A stretch of DNA of 64,000 nt, taken from assembly GCF_030272615.1 (NCBI RefSeq), contig NC_081414.1, positions 52,845,636 through 52,909,635 on the forward strand. Reading direction: 5' to 3'. The notes beneath the pieces were generated by a model. The model was not told the origin of the DNA, made no database searches, and was given only the letters and a program-made list of their open reading frames with translations. This document shows, piece after piece, positions 1-9,530 of this stretch. The stretch's first letter is position 1; every line of letters begins with the position of its first letter. The position numbers and the translations under genes were made by a program. The stretch comes from Cryptomeria japonica. Taxonomy: Eukaryota; Streptophyta; Pinopsida; Cupressales; Cupressaceae.

Positions 1-1612
1 GCATCAGTGTTCTTAAGGAATGGTACTGGACTATCACCATGAAGAACGACACCAAAGAAATTATTGACAAGGAGAGTGACGCATGTGAAGTGATTTTGGG
101 AAACATGCAAGAACTAGGTAAGACCATCCTCCGATCAATGGTTTCGGGATGGATAAACGACTTGTCCGATAATGCAATCCAACCGGACTAGGAAGAAAGA
201 TTGGGAACGGATAGGATTACCTATTCCACTAAGGACTTGAGTTTTGCTGGTCAGTTCTATTCAAACATATTAAGCTTTGAGCATAATCGCTCCAGCTGGA
301 AGGACGGTTTAAAGCACGTGGACCAGTATCTCGAAGGCATGCAATACAAAATTCGCCATCCTCCCATGCCTCCATTTAGTCTACTCTTCCAGTTATGTAT
401 CAGGTTCCAGGAATACGTTCGCGAGGAACGGGCAGCAGGTCGTGATTTATGGCGGGAATATTTGCATGGCGAAGATCAATTTCTAGAAAAGGAGTGTGAG
501 ACTGAAATAGAGAAAGTAATTTCTCAAAAGTACTTTTTTCCCTCTAAATCTTAAAAGTGCACTTTTGCACCAAAAAGTAACATTTGACTTTTGGTCAACA
601 AATGTAAAACTTTATTGATGCACCTTTTGGGATTATTTCAAATTGCTATAATTATCCCTTTTTGGGTAGTTATTGCCCATTTTGGGGTGGTTGTTGATAT
701 TTGCATCCCATTTATGGGTATGGGCAGCCATGCTTTATGGATGAATCTGGGCCACTTGTTTAGATTAAATCTAGGCCATTCATCCTTTTTGAAGTCTATT
801 TAAGGGACTGGTTTTCCCTCTTTTTTGTAAGAAGTTCTTGGATTGTTGCAAAGCTCTAGCGAAATTTTACAGGAATTAATGCAAAAGATTAAGACTGTTT
901 TCAAGTTTCCTTGTGAGTGCATGGTCTCCTTCTCTTAATTTAGAAATCTTTCAGTTATGTTTATTTCTTTTGCATAGCATTTACAAGCAAGCATATGATA
1001 GAATCCTTGCAATCCACACCATTATGGAACGGCTGATTGCCTTTCTTTCTGCATGGTTAATCTGGACCTTTCATGCTTAGTTCGGTTATCAAACACATAC
1101 TATGAATGTAAAAGTTCTAATACTGTACTTGATAACATGAAAATTTTGTTTCTCCTTTGAAGATTGCACTGGATTTATGCAAACATTGTGCTTGAGTAGC
1201 TGGTGATGTTTAATCTAGTTTCTTGGAGGTGTCTGTCTGCTTGACTGAATTTGCTATCTTAGTTAGAATTTACATTTCATGTCTCTCTCTCTCTCTATCC
1301 TTCCCTCCTTTTTCCCCTTTTTTTATCCAGAAAATCTGCAGTCCCACCAAAACAGTATCAACTTAACCGAAATCATTTGATAGAAAGATTATGAAAGTTC
1401 CGAGGAACCTATTTATAAATTACCCATTCAACGTAAGTCCCCTTTGTGTTTCCAGCATAAACACATCAAACCACTGAGAGATCCCGCAGTCAAGACCTGA
1501 CAAAAGAAACCTTGAGGTCATCCCCTTTGATCCAATATAAAAAAGCAGCATTAGGGACTTCCTTATCTCAAGAGAGGATAGGATACTCAGCTAATCATTC
1601 TATTCTGCGTTG
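1..1612 (+). mobile_element. 3' part of a decayed giant-LTR copy
   Basis: This stretch has the layout of the 3' third of the giant LTRs found later in the window: a decayed ORF end (3-554), a TATA-like CTATTTAAGGG near 797, then a long U5-like stretch. The block from about 1432 to 1605 resembles the last 200 bp of the other LTRs: GTAAGTCCCC, a TTCCAGCA-like motif, AACCTTGAGGTCATC, CAAGAGAGGATA and a TTCTATTCTG end. It stops about 25 bp short of the usual TCAACA terminus, where an RNase H fragment begins. The copy is old and its left part lies outside the window. The assignment is by eye and by order of motifs. Confidence 0.55.
3..554 (+). pseudogene. C-terminal remnant of an ORF in the Z position, not recognised
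   Basis: One frame runs from base 3 to the TAA at 552-554, broken once by TAG at 189-191. The predicted peptide is charged, probably helical and rich in Trp and Glu, and ends in a Lys/Ser tail. It sits immediately upstream of LTR promoter-like sequence, the position that ORF Z occupies in the better-preserved LTRs. I see no clear residue-level match to Z, so homology is inferred from position only. It is truncated at the window edge. No function is proposed. Confidence 0.35.
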
Positions 1613-1617
1613 GTCGT

Positions 1618-2235
1618 ATGGAGTTTGCAGCAATGCGATTTCAGACACGTCAACAGTATGAAGCCTTGATCCAAGGTCTCCAACTTGCACAAAGCAAAAA
1701 GATCAAATCTTTACAAGTATTTGGAGATAGTGAGTTGGTTGTTAACCACATTCGAGATCGAAGCATAACAAAGAGCAACCTACTCAAATTATACAAACAC
1801 AAGGTTTGGGATTTGTTTGAAGGATTCGAGGCCTTCAACATACAGAGCATTCCTAGAGGTCAGAACAAGCATGCTGATAGGCTTGCAGCAGTTGGTGCTC
1901 AATTTGACATACCAACGCATGTTGCAAGCGAGAAGGAACAACACATCAAGCTTGTTGTAAAACCTGTTGTCCCAAACAATCAGGTAAATTGGCAAGTGTT
2001 CGAAAGCGATCAGCAAATTGTCAACTTCTTGCAAAATGAAGCAGAATTTTCCACCAAAAATCAGTCTAAGCTACAAGACCAGTATGGAGATCAAATCATG
2101 CAGCTCAACTCCAACAAGTTGCCTAAAGGTCTAGTTACCTTGGAAGGCATTTTCAACTCGGATGATCAATTGAAGAAGAAGATAAACTTGGCTGCAAAGA
2201 GGGGTGATTACAAGTGTAATGTCCCTACTATTTAG
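1618..2235 (+). pseudogene. Archaeal-type RNase H fragment of a Ty3/Tat polyprotein
   Basis: The peptide matches the aRNH part of the polyproteins at 24242-31373 and 33378-39146. It shows a YEALI segment (catalytic Glu), FGDSELV (catalytic Asp), a VWDLFEGFEAFNI helix and HADRLA, which holds the last catalytic Asp. After it come the WQVFESD and LPKGLVTLEGIF stretches that link aRNH to RT in the full elements. The first catalytic Asp strand and all of gag, protease, RT and integrase are missing. The fragment is bounded by LTR debris on the left and a (TA)n tract on the right. Unlike the two long copies, it keeps Asp at the fourth catalytic site. Confidence 0.75.
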
Positions 2236-2274
2236 AGATCATTAACCTGCAAAACAGATTGTTAGAACATAACA

Positions 2275-2416
<142 letters not shown>

Positions 2417-2570
2417 TAATCTAAATTGCAATCTAACTTTAATGCTTAATTAACATAATCATAATTTTCATCTAATAAAAAGGATACAATGCCATACGAA
2501 AGTATGTCCTTAGGCGGCTGTAAGGCTCGCCTTCTTGGAACCCCTTGGTCCCAAGCCCTCCAAGAAATAA

Positions 2571-2815
2571 AAGATGAGTTCGAATCATGTCTTACACCGA
2601 AGCCATCCAAGGAAGACCCTTGTCTATTCCTTGCCTTGGGTGATGCCTTCATCATCCAAGTCCTCAGAGGGGATCGGCCAGACCTTCGAGTCCTGTCTTG
2701 GGTGTAACCTCTTATACCCAAGCCAGCCAAGGAAGACCCTTGTCTTTTCCTTGTCTTGGGTGATGCCTCCATCATCCAAGTCCTCAAAGGGAATCGACCA
2801 GATCCTTCTCTTCTT
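2571..2815. repeat. Two tandem copies of a ~120-bp unit
   Basis: The segment starting AGCCATCCAAGGAAGACCC at 2601 recurs as AGCCAGCCAAGGAAGACCC at 2721. Both copies continue through CTTGGGTGATGCCT and CATCATCCAAGTCCTCA. Each unit also contains a TTCGARTCMTGTCTT motif. The origin is unknown and I see no coding capacity. Confidence 0.7.
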
Positions 2816-2841
2816 GGTTGAGTTTTAGTCAACCAAGCCAT

Positions 2842-3122
2842 GCATTTGCATATCAGTTTTCAGTTCATAGTCTATCCCTTGTGTTAACATGAATTCTTAA
2901 TGTATTTCTTAACTAATATATATCAATATGCTTTTCCATCTTTTACATATGCATTACATTTCTTTAAATACCTTGTATTCCTAATCCTTCTTAATATGTA
3001 AACTTAAGTATACCATAATTAACAAGATTATATCTTTTACCTATTTTTAATGACCAATGAATATTATACATTAATATATGTATATATATTGACTAGACTA
3101 CAATTAACATCACCTATTAATG
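2842..3122. other. AT-rich non-coding stretch
   Basis: This is AT-rich sequence with short TATA runs. I see no ORF, RNA gene or recognisable element end. Confidence 0.5.
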
Positions 3123-3300
3123 AACCTTACCCATTACCCATTACCCATTACCCATTACCCATTACTCATTAGCTAATATTAATGAACCTTACAATTAACA
3201 TCACCTATTAATAAACCTTACCCATTACCCATTACCCATTACTCATTAACTAATATTAACTAATATTAATGAACCTTACAATTAACATCACCTATTAACA
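3123..3300. repeat. ACCCATT heptamer runs in a duplicated ~100-bp block
   Basis: A heptamer ACCCATT is repeated about five times from 3128 and about three times from 3220. Both runs lie in a larger duplicated block that also contains CTAATATTAATGAACCTTAC and ATTAACATCACCTATTAA. It is not the plant telomere repeat CCCTAAA. Confidence 0.8.
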
Positions 3301-3363
3301 TTAATAAAAATGACATTACATATAATATACTTATATTGTTTAATATAAGGAGGAATCTTGTTT

Positions 3364-3420
3364 CTTACCTTTCTTCCGCAGTCCGCTCTCCCTTACCTTT
3401 CCTCCGCAGTCCGCTCTCCT
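3364..3420. repeat. Two tandem copies of a ~29-bp pyrimidine-rich unit
   Basis: TTACCTTTCTTCCGCAGTCC is followed at once by TTACCTTTCCTCCGCAGTCC, and each copy is followed by GCTCTCC. It lies in the probable LTR zone of the minus-strand chromovirus remnant. Confidence 0.7.
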
Positions 3421-3449
3421 CCTTTTTTCCTTGTCCCTTAAGTCCTTAC

Positions 3450-3954
3450 TGCTGCTACCTTTATAACCCGTGAGGGGTTGTGCCCCTCCACGTGCCCCTT
3501 CCACATGAAGGGGTGCGGGGGTAATCGCAAACTAGGCTACGGTTACCCACGCACCACTTCGTGCGGAGGTAACCCAGCCAATTTCGGGTTTATCTAAGTC
3601 ATGTTTTATATATTAAATATATTAATTATTATATATTGTTTCCTTTTTTTAATATATTAAATATTAAATACATTTCATTTAAATATATAAAATACTACAT
3701 ATTATTCCTTTTAAATATAATAAATATTAAATAACATTTCATTTAAATATATTAAATATTACATATCAAAATATATTTAAATATCTTTCCATTTAAATAT
3801 ATATTAATTAAAATAACATTTCCTTTATTAAAACAAATTAAATATATTTCCTTTATTTTTCATAGATTACTTAGATTATTATTTTAATTATTCATTTACA
3901 ATATCCTTATCCACGCAAGTGATTTTACATCGCGTGATACCGTAGGGGTTATCA
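3450..3954 (-). mobile_element. LTR of a minus-strand chromovirus (start clear, end unresolved)
   Basis: Read on the minus strand, the LTR starts TGATAACCCC at 3954, right after a polypurine tract and the integrase-chromodomain frame. A second element of the same group starts TGATAAACC at 53761 in the same context. The zone contains a GC-rich block (about 3470-3595) with a hairpin, then very AT-rich sequence. The distal boundary and TSD were not found, so the left coordinate is approximate. Confidence 0.5.
3539..3577. other. Inverted repeat (hairpin) in the LTR zone
   Basis: GGTTACCCACGCAC and GTGCGGAGGTAACC are near-complementary arms around a short CACTTC loop. The hairpin lies in a GC-rich island within otherwise AT-rich DNA. 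Confidence 0.6.
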
Positions 3955-3972
3955 CAGTCCCTTCGTCTCAAT
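3955..3972 (-). promoter_or_regulatory. Polypurine tract of the minus-strand chromovirus
   Basis: On the minus strand GAGACGAAGGGACTG lies directly before the TGATAACCCC LTR start, where plus-strand DNA synthesis is primed in LTR elements. The related copy at 53744-53760 has GAGGGGGAGACTG in the same place. Confidence 0.65.
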
Positions 3973-4985
3973 TTTGCTTGTCCTCAAGCATCTTTAGATC
4001 TTCCTCCCTTTCCCAAGTGGCATCCTCATCTGGAAGATTCCTCCATATTATCAGGTGTTCGGTAATGGTCCGGTTCCTGAGTTCTCTTATCCGTGTATCT
4101 AGAATGATCTCTGGGTACAATGTGAGTTTCCCTTCATCATCTAGAGGGGGTAGTTCGCTGCAAGGAACCAGGTGTTGTCCGAGAACCTTCTTAAGTTGGG
4201 AAACATGGAACACATTATGTATTTTACTGCTCTTGGGAAGTTCAATCTCATAAGCTACTTCCCCAATCCTTCGAATTACCTTGTAGGGTCCATAGAATCG
4301 GGGTTTCAATTTTTCAGTCCCATTCTTTTTGAGGGAGGATTGCTTATAGGGTTGCAATCTTAGAAACACCAGATTTCCGACCTCAAATGACCGTTCTATA
4401 CGCTTCTTGTCGGCATAGATCTTTTGTTGGTTTTGAGCTTGATGTAAATTCTCCTTCAAGGTCTTCATGATGTTCCTACTCTGCTGCACAAAGTCTTGGG
4501 CTTTTGGTACTTTGCTCTCTTGGGTATTAGTTCCCCAAAGCCTGTGGCCTCATAGTCGTACAAGGCTTGGAAAGGACTCATCCCTATTGACATGTGGTGT
4601 GTCGTGTTGTAGCAATATTCTCCTAAGTGTAGCCACTTAACCCAAGCAGTCTGTTGCCCTGTAACATAATTCCTTAGGTAGCCCTCTATCCATTTGTTTA
4701 CTATTTCAGTTTGCCCATCAGTTTGAGGATGGTAACTGGTACTAGGGGTCAAGTCTGTTCCTGCCATTCTGAAGAGTTCCTACCAAAATTGGCTAATAAA
4801 CTTACTGTCTCTCTCACTGACAATATTTAGAGGAAGTTCGTGGAGTCTGAAAATTTCCCTGAAGAATAGATCTGCTATTTGATAGGCTTTGTATTCCATG
4901 GAGACTGCAAGAAAACGGGTATACTTTGTAGGCTCCCTGTCGTAGTATAGGGCGGGGTCGAGGGGCAGCGCCCCCGCCGCCAAGA
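3968..4985 (-). pseudogene. Chromovirus integrase C-terminal half with chromodomain, broken
   Basis: The minus strand encodes the end of a Ty3/chromovirus polyprotein. The integrase core shows the second Asp (SERDSKF) and the Glu (TDGQTEIVN); the first Asp is lost because the frame is truncated at about 4985. A basic C-terminal region follows (QNQQKIYADKK, KLKPRFYGPYKVIRRIGEVAYEIELP), then IHNVFHVSQLKK and a chromodomain (LIIWRNLPDEDATWE). A TAG at 4780-4782 interrupts FISQFW/ELFRMAG, where related proteins have Gln. A frameshift near 4540 moves the frame from the FQALYDYEA region to the VQQSRNIMK region. The 5' end abuts unrelated GC-rich DNA. It is not functional. Confidence 0.85.
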
Positions 4986-5607
4986 CCAATTTACAACCTT
5001 CAGAACCACACGAAAGTCCATGGCGCGATCATTTCTGTCTTATTTTAAGATGTCAAAACCCTTCTTCTCCACTCTAATATTTTCAGCGTCCTGGATGTCA
5101 TCGAATGATTTTTCAATCTGGTTGTCGTCGTTTTTGTTTTTGTTTTTTTCACTATAATGTCCCCGATGGCACCCCGACCATACAACCTCCCCGTACAGTC
5201 AACAACAAGACTAACACCTCCAATCGTACGGCCACCTTCCCGTGCGGTCAACACCCCTGCACTGTACAGCTATGTGTTGGTTTGTGTGGGGGCTGCGTGT
5301 ATGGCTACGTTGTTATGCGCGTCTCTCCTTTTTTTCTCTTCATCCATTTTTTGTTTGGCGTGGGCTGCGTGTCTTTCTTCATGCGGGATTTTTTATTTCT
5401 TCTCCTTTGCGTGTGCGGACTTATGCGGGGCTTTTATGTGCAGGTGTACACCCACGGTGGTCCCACCGATTGGTGGTCCACTGCACGATGGTCCCACTGT
5501 TCGGTGGTTCCACCGCCGGTGGTCCACCACACAGTGTTCAACTGCCGTACGGACCCGTATGACCATACAGTTTTTTGTTTTTTTTTCCCATTTCCTAATT
5601 TAGTTGT
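4986..5607 (-). other. Non-coding 3' region of the minus-strand Ty3 element, rich in short palindromes
   Basis: This stretch lies between the chromovirus fragment and the last codons of the minus-strand gag-protease element. A GC-rich hairpin (GGGGCAGCGCCCC, around 4960) sits just inside the chromovirus boundary. From 5165 to 5575 there are repeated CCGTAC-type and GGTGGTCCCACC-type palindromic motifs. Plus-strand ORFs here are low-complexity and are not considered genes. It is probably the 3' untranslated part of the element at 5608-8990. Confidence 0.45.
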
Positions 5608-6135
5608 CTAGAGAGTTGTCGGCTCGAGTTCCCTGTCTCTGGGATCACCCTTCATCCTTCTCGGTTTTCCTCGCCCAAGAGTCTCCCAAGTTGGTCTCGT
5701 GCCTCTCAAGTCGCCTGCCCAACCTCTCGAGTTCCCTTCCATCCTCTCGGGTCCCCCTTCGGCCTCTCGGGTGTCCTTCCGGCCTCTCAGGTCCCCTGCG
5801 CGCTTCGCGTGGTAGGGTTTCAATTTGGATCTGTTGGTGGCAAGTCTATTTTCAATGGCCATCTGAAGACCTGGAACCACAAATTCTACAGGGACCACGG
5901 TCTCCTTCCCGTACATAAGAAGAAGAAAAATAATAAAGATTTTGAAAGCTGCGGCCTTCCACACAAGGTTCCAATCGTTGCCGACACAATTGATCTTCGG
6001 ATTATCTACGTCACCGAGGTTTGGGGCATCTCCCTTCCAATATTCTATGTATTCTGGCAGGTACACCTCCTCTGTTACTTGCTCTGGTTCCTCTACTTCG
6101 AGCCTGTAGCTCTGGAACATTTCATAATCCTCCAT
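5608..6135 (-). pseudogene. Residual integrase C-terminus joined to post-protease sequence
   Basis: This is the same frame as the protease upstream, separated from it only by a TAG at 6136-6138. The first ~60 residues are acidic linker (EVEEPEQVTEEVYLPEYIEY). Then YGKETVVPVEFVVPGLQMAIENRL appears, a motif of the integrase C-terminal region in plant Ty3 elements. RT, RNase H and the integrase core are absent, so an internal deletion of several kilobases is inferred at about 5930-5960. The tail is low-complexity Gly/Arg-rich, encoded by repeats of CCTCTCGGGT-like motifs. It ends at another TAG (5608-5610). Confidence 0.65.
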
Positions 6136-6813
6136 CTACCAGTGGAAGAGCCCGTTCAATGACCCCGTCTCATCCTCGGAGAACTCTCCTAGTTTGAGAA
6201 TCCCTTCGTCATTGGGCTCCCTGCAGCCTCGTCCTTCGTTCCTCACGTTGCCTTCTCCTTCACCCTCCGATTCCGAAGATGATGCCAGTTCCTCACTAAC
6301 CAATTGTGTCCCGAGGTCTATGATAAACTTCCTTCCTCCATTCTCCATAGACAGAGTGTTCTTCTTCCAGTTGTGGGTGGCCTTGGCTGCCACTAGCCAC
6401 CCTCTCCCTAAGATCGCATCATACCCTTTTTTCTTTAGTGGCATTACCACGAAATCCAGTATGAAGAGTTGCATCCCGATGGTAACTTGTTGGCCCATCA
6501 GTGTCCCGATGGGTTTGATTCCATGTTGATCTACTCCGAGCAGATTGAATGTAGATGGCCACAACGTCGGCTTCCCTAGCTTCCACCAGGTTTCTTCTGG
6601 AAGAACATTCACTCCTGATCCACCATTGACAATGGTATCAGTTAGAATGGTGCCAAGGATACCCATCTCCACAATGGTCGGGTTCCTTCCAGCGTTAACT
6701 GCCAGCAGCATGGGGTCTATTGCAGACCCCCCAGGAACATTTGTGCAATAGTTGGTATTGGTGCGTGGTTGGGAGAGATTATTCAGCAACGTCGTTCGTA
6801 ATTGAGGCATCGT
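6136..6813 (-). pseudogene. Retroviral-type aspartic protease with Asn at the active site
   Basis: The domain shows a family-typical order: NPTIVEMGILGTILTDTIV, then GGSGVNVLPEETWWKLG, a TFNLLGVDQHGIKPIG strand and YDAILGRGWLVAAKATHNW. In related plant elements the active site is D-G-G-S; here it reads N-G-G-S (VNGGSGVN), so the catalytic Asp is missing. An acidic Ser/Glu tail (ASSSESEGEGEG) follows. It is in frame with gag upstream across the TAG at 6814-6816 and ends at TAG 6136-6138. It is inactive as it stands, unless both stops were bypassed and the Asn tolerated, which is unlikely. Confidence 0.8.
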
Positions 6814-8187
6814 CTAGAGGAGGTCGTGTACCTTCACAGGCACCTCCAGTTTTAATTTTAAAATTTGATTTAGTATAGCATCATCCTCCTCCGATTGGCT
6901 AGAAGTACTCGTCGTACCCTTCGCCTTCGCCCTTTCTCGTATCTCTTTCTCAATTTCTTCCCGTGCCTCCCGTGCCCTTCGCTTCTCCATCTCCAGGTCT
7001 GGGCACATTGCATGTCTGGCTTGGGCGTGGGTTACGGCCAGCACTTCCTCTTCTTTGGTTTCCTCGACATTGAGCAAGATGACGCCGGACTTCGGGCAAG
7101 TGGTGTCTTCGTGGTCTCCCGGTCCGCACTATTTGCACAAATATTGTGTGGCCTCTCCCTTCAGGCAGTCTCGGGTGAAGTGCCCCCACTGGCTGCAGAC
7201 TCTGCATTGTACCATCGGTCGACCTTTGGAGTCGTATTGGATCCGACTCCTTGTGTTGTTATTGTTGTTATTATTGTTTCGTCTTCCCCACCGGTTATCT
7301 CGGTAGCCTCTCGAGGTTGCATTGATGTTCGCTTGTTGGCCCGTACCCGTTGGTGCGGACGTTGTGGCCTGCTCCGTGAACAGCACCCGGTTCATTTGCG
7401 TATTCCGGATTTTCATGTTGTATGGGCACTCCTTGGTGGAGTGTCCCATCACTTGGCAAATCTCACAGAATGCCTTCTTCGGGCAAGTACCCTTTGTGTG
7501 CCCCTCCTCTTTGCACTGAGTGCACCATATGTCCCCTTCGGTTCGACCGGTGCTTCTCATTGTTTTGAATTCCCTCCTCATTCGCTCAATGTCTTTCTAG
7601 AGCGCTTGCACCCGTTTGCCAGCCTCGTTGTCGCTGCTGCTTTCCTGTGACGAGTCATCCTCCTTGGACGAGCTATCCTCCTCCTTTTTCTTCGATGTCT
7701 TGGTCTCGCTCTTGAGATCCATCGCTCTATTGTATGCGTCTTCGTACGATGTAGGTGGAACGATTTTCATCTTCTTTCGGAGGGAATGCTTTAGTCCCTC
7801 CACGAACCATCGCTTTTTCAACCCATCTGCTGGTTGACTCTCCATTTTTCCCAATAGTTCCTTCAGCCGCCGACTATTGGCTCGGACAGTCTCGTTCTTG
7901 TTCTGCTTCGTTCCATAGATCTCGGCGACTATTTCGTTGTCATCTCTCAGGAGGCGGAACTCTATCCCAAACTCCTTCAGGTCGGGCCATGTGCCGACTT
8001 TGGCCTTGTCCATATCTGAGTACCAGTCTATGGCCACTCCTCTCAAGGTTGCTGGGAATTGTGTTACCCATTCGTCTTGGTCGGTAACACCGTTCGCTGA
8101 CCATATGGTTTCGCACGTTCGACAATGGCGGACAGGATCTTCCTTCCCGTCGCCATTGAACTTCGACAGTTTCTGTTTACTCCCCAT
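6814..8187 (-). pseudogene. Ty3 gag with four CCHC zinc knuckles, interrupted by amber stops
   Basis: From ATG 8187 the frame encodes a Retrotrans_gag-type domain (FNGDGKEDP, AIDWYSDMDKAK, TWPDLKEFGIEF, WFVEGLKHSLRKKM) and an acidic Ser/Lys linker. Three CCHC knuckles follow (CTQCKEEGHTKGTC, CEICQVMGHSTKEC, CRVCSQWGHFTRDC), separated by an Asn/Arg-rich stretch. A fourth knuckle is split by a TAG at 7129-7131, between LCK and CGPGDHEDTTC. A second TAG lies at 7597-7599 and the frame ends at TAG 6814-6816. No frameshift occurs anywhere from 8187 to 5608. Gag would form the particle shell and bind RNA. The Lys/Arg/Glu stretch near 6950 may form a coiled coil. Confidence 0.85.
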
Positions 8188-8645
8188 CGATGGGGGTCGT
8201 CTTCCTGGAGGTGGTTGTGGCTGTGTCTGGCCCCTGTGCCGCTCCCTCCACTCCCTCCGGTGCCGCTGGTGTGTCCTGCGTGGGTGACTGGAGGTATGGT
8301 GTTTTGCCTGTCGAGTGTGGCACCTACCGTACGGTTATCCTCCCCTTCGTTGTCACCCACGCCCACTTCTGGCTCCCTTTGGTGATACTCACTTTGTGGT
8401 GTAAGGGATAAGTTTCTGAACCAATCCCGGGTCTCTTCGACTAGATCTCTCCTTAACCTTGTTTCCTCCAGAAACTCTTCATGCCTCCGCACCCTACGGT
8501 GTTCTGGCGACGCGTAGAAATTTCCGTCCGCTTCTGCACCCTCCGTGACACCTCCTTGGTTCCCCTCGGGCCACCCTTCGGCAGGTTGTCCTTCGGCAAG
8601 TTGCCTCAACCTCCGTCTACGTTCTACTTGCTGCTCCAGAATCAA
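8188..8645 (-). pseudogene. N-terminal gag region, out of frame with the rest
   Basis: A minus-strand frame from 8645 encodes a charged, Arg/Glu-rich peptide (RRHEEFLEETRLRRDLVEETRDW) that looks like a gag N-terminus. It then runs into the gag region in the wrong frame. The gag frame itself is preceded in phase by a Pro/Gln-rich stretch (QTQPQPPPGRRPPS). At least one frameshift therefore lies between about 8210 and 8480. Start and function are uncertain. Confidence 0.5.
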
Positions 8646-8970
8646 GGCCCTCTACGCGGCCTCCCACTCGTCCATTTCTGCTTTTTTATTTCTATCTTTA
8701 TTTAATATATTGGGCATAAATCACTTCCGTACATAGCAAGCACACGCCATGTACCAAAAAAAACTTTTATTATTTTTCCTTTCGGCCACAATTTATCTCA
8801 ACATTGTGTCGGGATTATTACAGGGTTCAATTTCCCCTTCGCCTCTTGCCATCACGCTCTAAGTCCCACGATGATTGTTCCGTTTGCGTGTCGTCGGCCT
8901 CTGGGTTAATCTCACCCATGGGTAGGCCCATCGTGTCCGTGCACCATCCGCATCTTCCGTTCCTGAGTAC
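8646..8970 (-). other. Untranslated leader of the minus-strand Ty3 element
   Basis: This is about 320 bases between the gag region and the primer-binding site. I see no conserved ORF, only short frames on both strands. Confidence 0.5.
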
Positions 8971-8990
8971 GTCTAGGCAACGACGCCAAA
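8971..8990 (-). promoter_or_regulatory. Primer-binding site, tRNA-Asp-like
   Basis: On the minus strand TTTGGCGTCGTTGCCTAGAC follows the LTR end directly. It resembles the TGGCGCCGTTGCC primer site complementary to plant tRNA-Asp, with a few substitutions. It fixes the LTR end at 8991 and the element's minus orientation. Confidence 0.75.
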
Positions 8991-9530
8991 TGTTTACCCT
9001 CTCGGGTGAATAACTTAAAGCACACAAATAAAACACGTAATGCAGAATAATAATGCCATAGATATCAGATGTAATATAGGAGATGTTATTCCATTCCTAA
9101 TCGTTGTTACAAGTTACATTCCGAAGTATATTAAGATACTGAGGGGGTGCGAGCGCCAACCGTCGCACCGCAACGACCACCCTCCGGTTGCCAACTAACC
9201 AAAACAATTAAACATAATTAACTAATCTTATGTCTGTGTACAATAATGCCGCTAACAGCCTTCCCTTTCTTTTCTCCAGAACTCCGGAACCCCGAGGTTC
9301 TGAAGTTCCTCCCCTTGCCCTTTTCCTTTCTCGGAACTCTGAAACCCCAAGGTTCCGAAATTCCTTTACCTCCTTGCCTTTTCTCTCTACTTCCCTACCG
9401 CATCTCCTTCCTCTTCCCCGAAACCCCGAGGTTCCGAAGTTCCTTCCTTGTCTTCCCCACTTCAGGAACACAAGTTTCCGAAGTCCTCGGACTTCCTTCC
9501 GTCTTGCAACACTTCTGGATTGCGTGATCA
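8991..9530 (-). mobile_element. 5' LTR (3' portion) of the minus-strand Ty3 element
   Basis: The LTR terminus is the plus-strand TGTTTACCCTCTCGGGTGAA at 8991, adjacent to the primer site. It continues through TTAAAGCACACAAATAAAAC and a GC-rich patch around 9150. The far boundary was not found; sequence after about 9530 looks different, so the right coordinate is approximate. No matching 3' LTR is visible to the left of 5608, so the element is truncated. Confidence 0.65.
9276..9500. repeat. Four diverged copies of a GGTTCCGAAGTTCC-type motif, 50-75 bp apart
   Basis: Copies lie near 9294, 9351, 9429 and 9473. Each has CCCCGAGGTTC-like sequence followed by GAAGTTCC-like sequence, and the motif is nearly self-complementary. 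Pyrimidine-rich spacers separate them. The array is inside the LTR and may be a local tandem expansion. Confidence 0.6.

Noticed and set aside
2571-2700. tRNA-derived SINE (TTCGAATC resembles a pol III B box)
   Set aside because: No A box at the right distance, no tail and no TSD. The motif is part of a 120-bp tandem repeat.
3123-3300. Interstitial telomere repeat
   Set aside because: The heptamer is ACCCATT, not CCCTAAA, and it forms part of a larger local duplication.
5105-5611. Cys/Phe-rich plus-strand ORFs that look like small secreted or membrane proteins
   Set aside because: Low-complexity translation of T-rich and palindromic sequence in three overlapping frames; no consistent start context or homolog motif.
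6895-7650. 251-codon plus-strand ORF
   Set aside because: It is antisense to the gag zinc-knuckle region, whose minus-strand motifs are clear; no family resemblance was seen for the plus-strand peptide.
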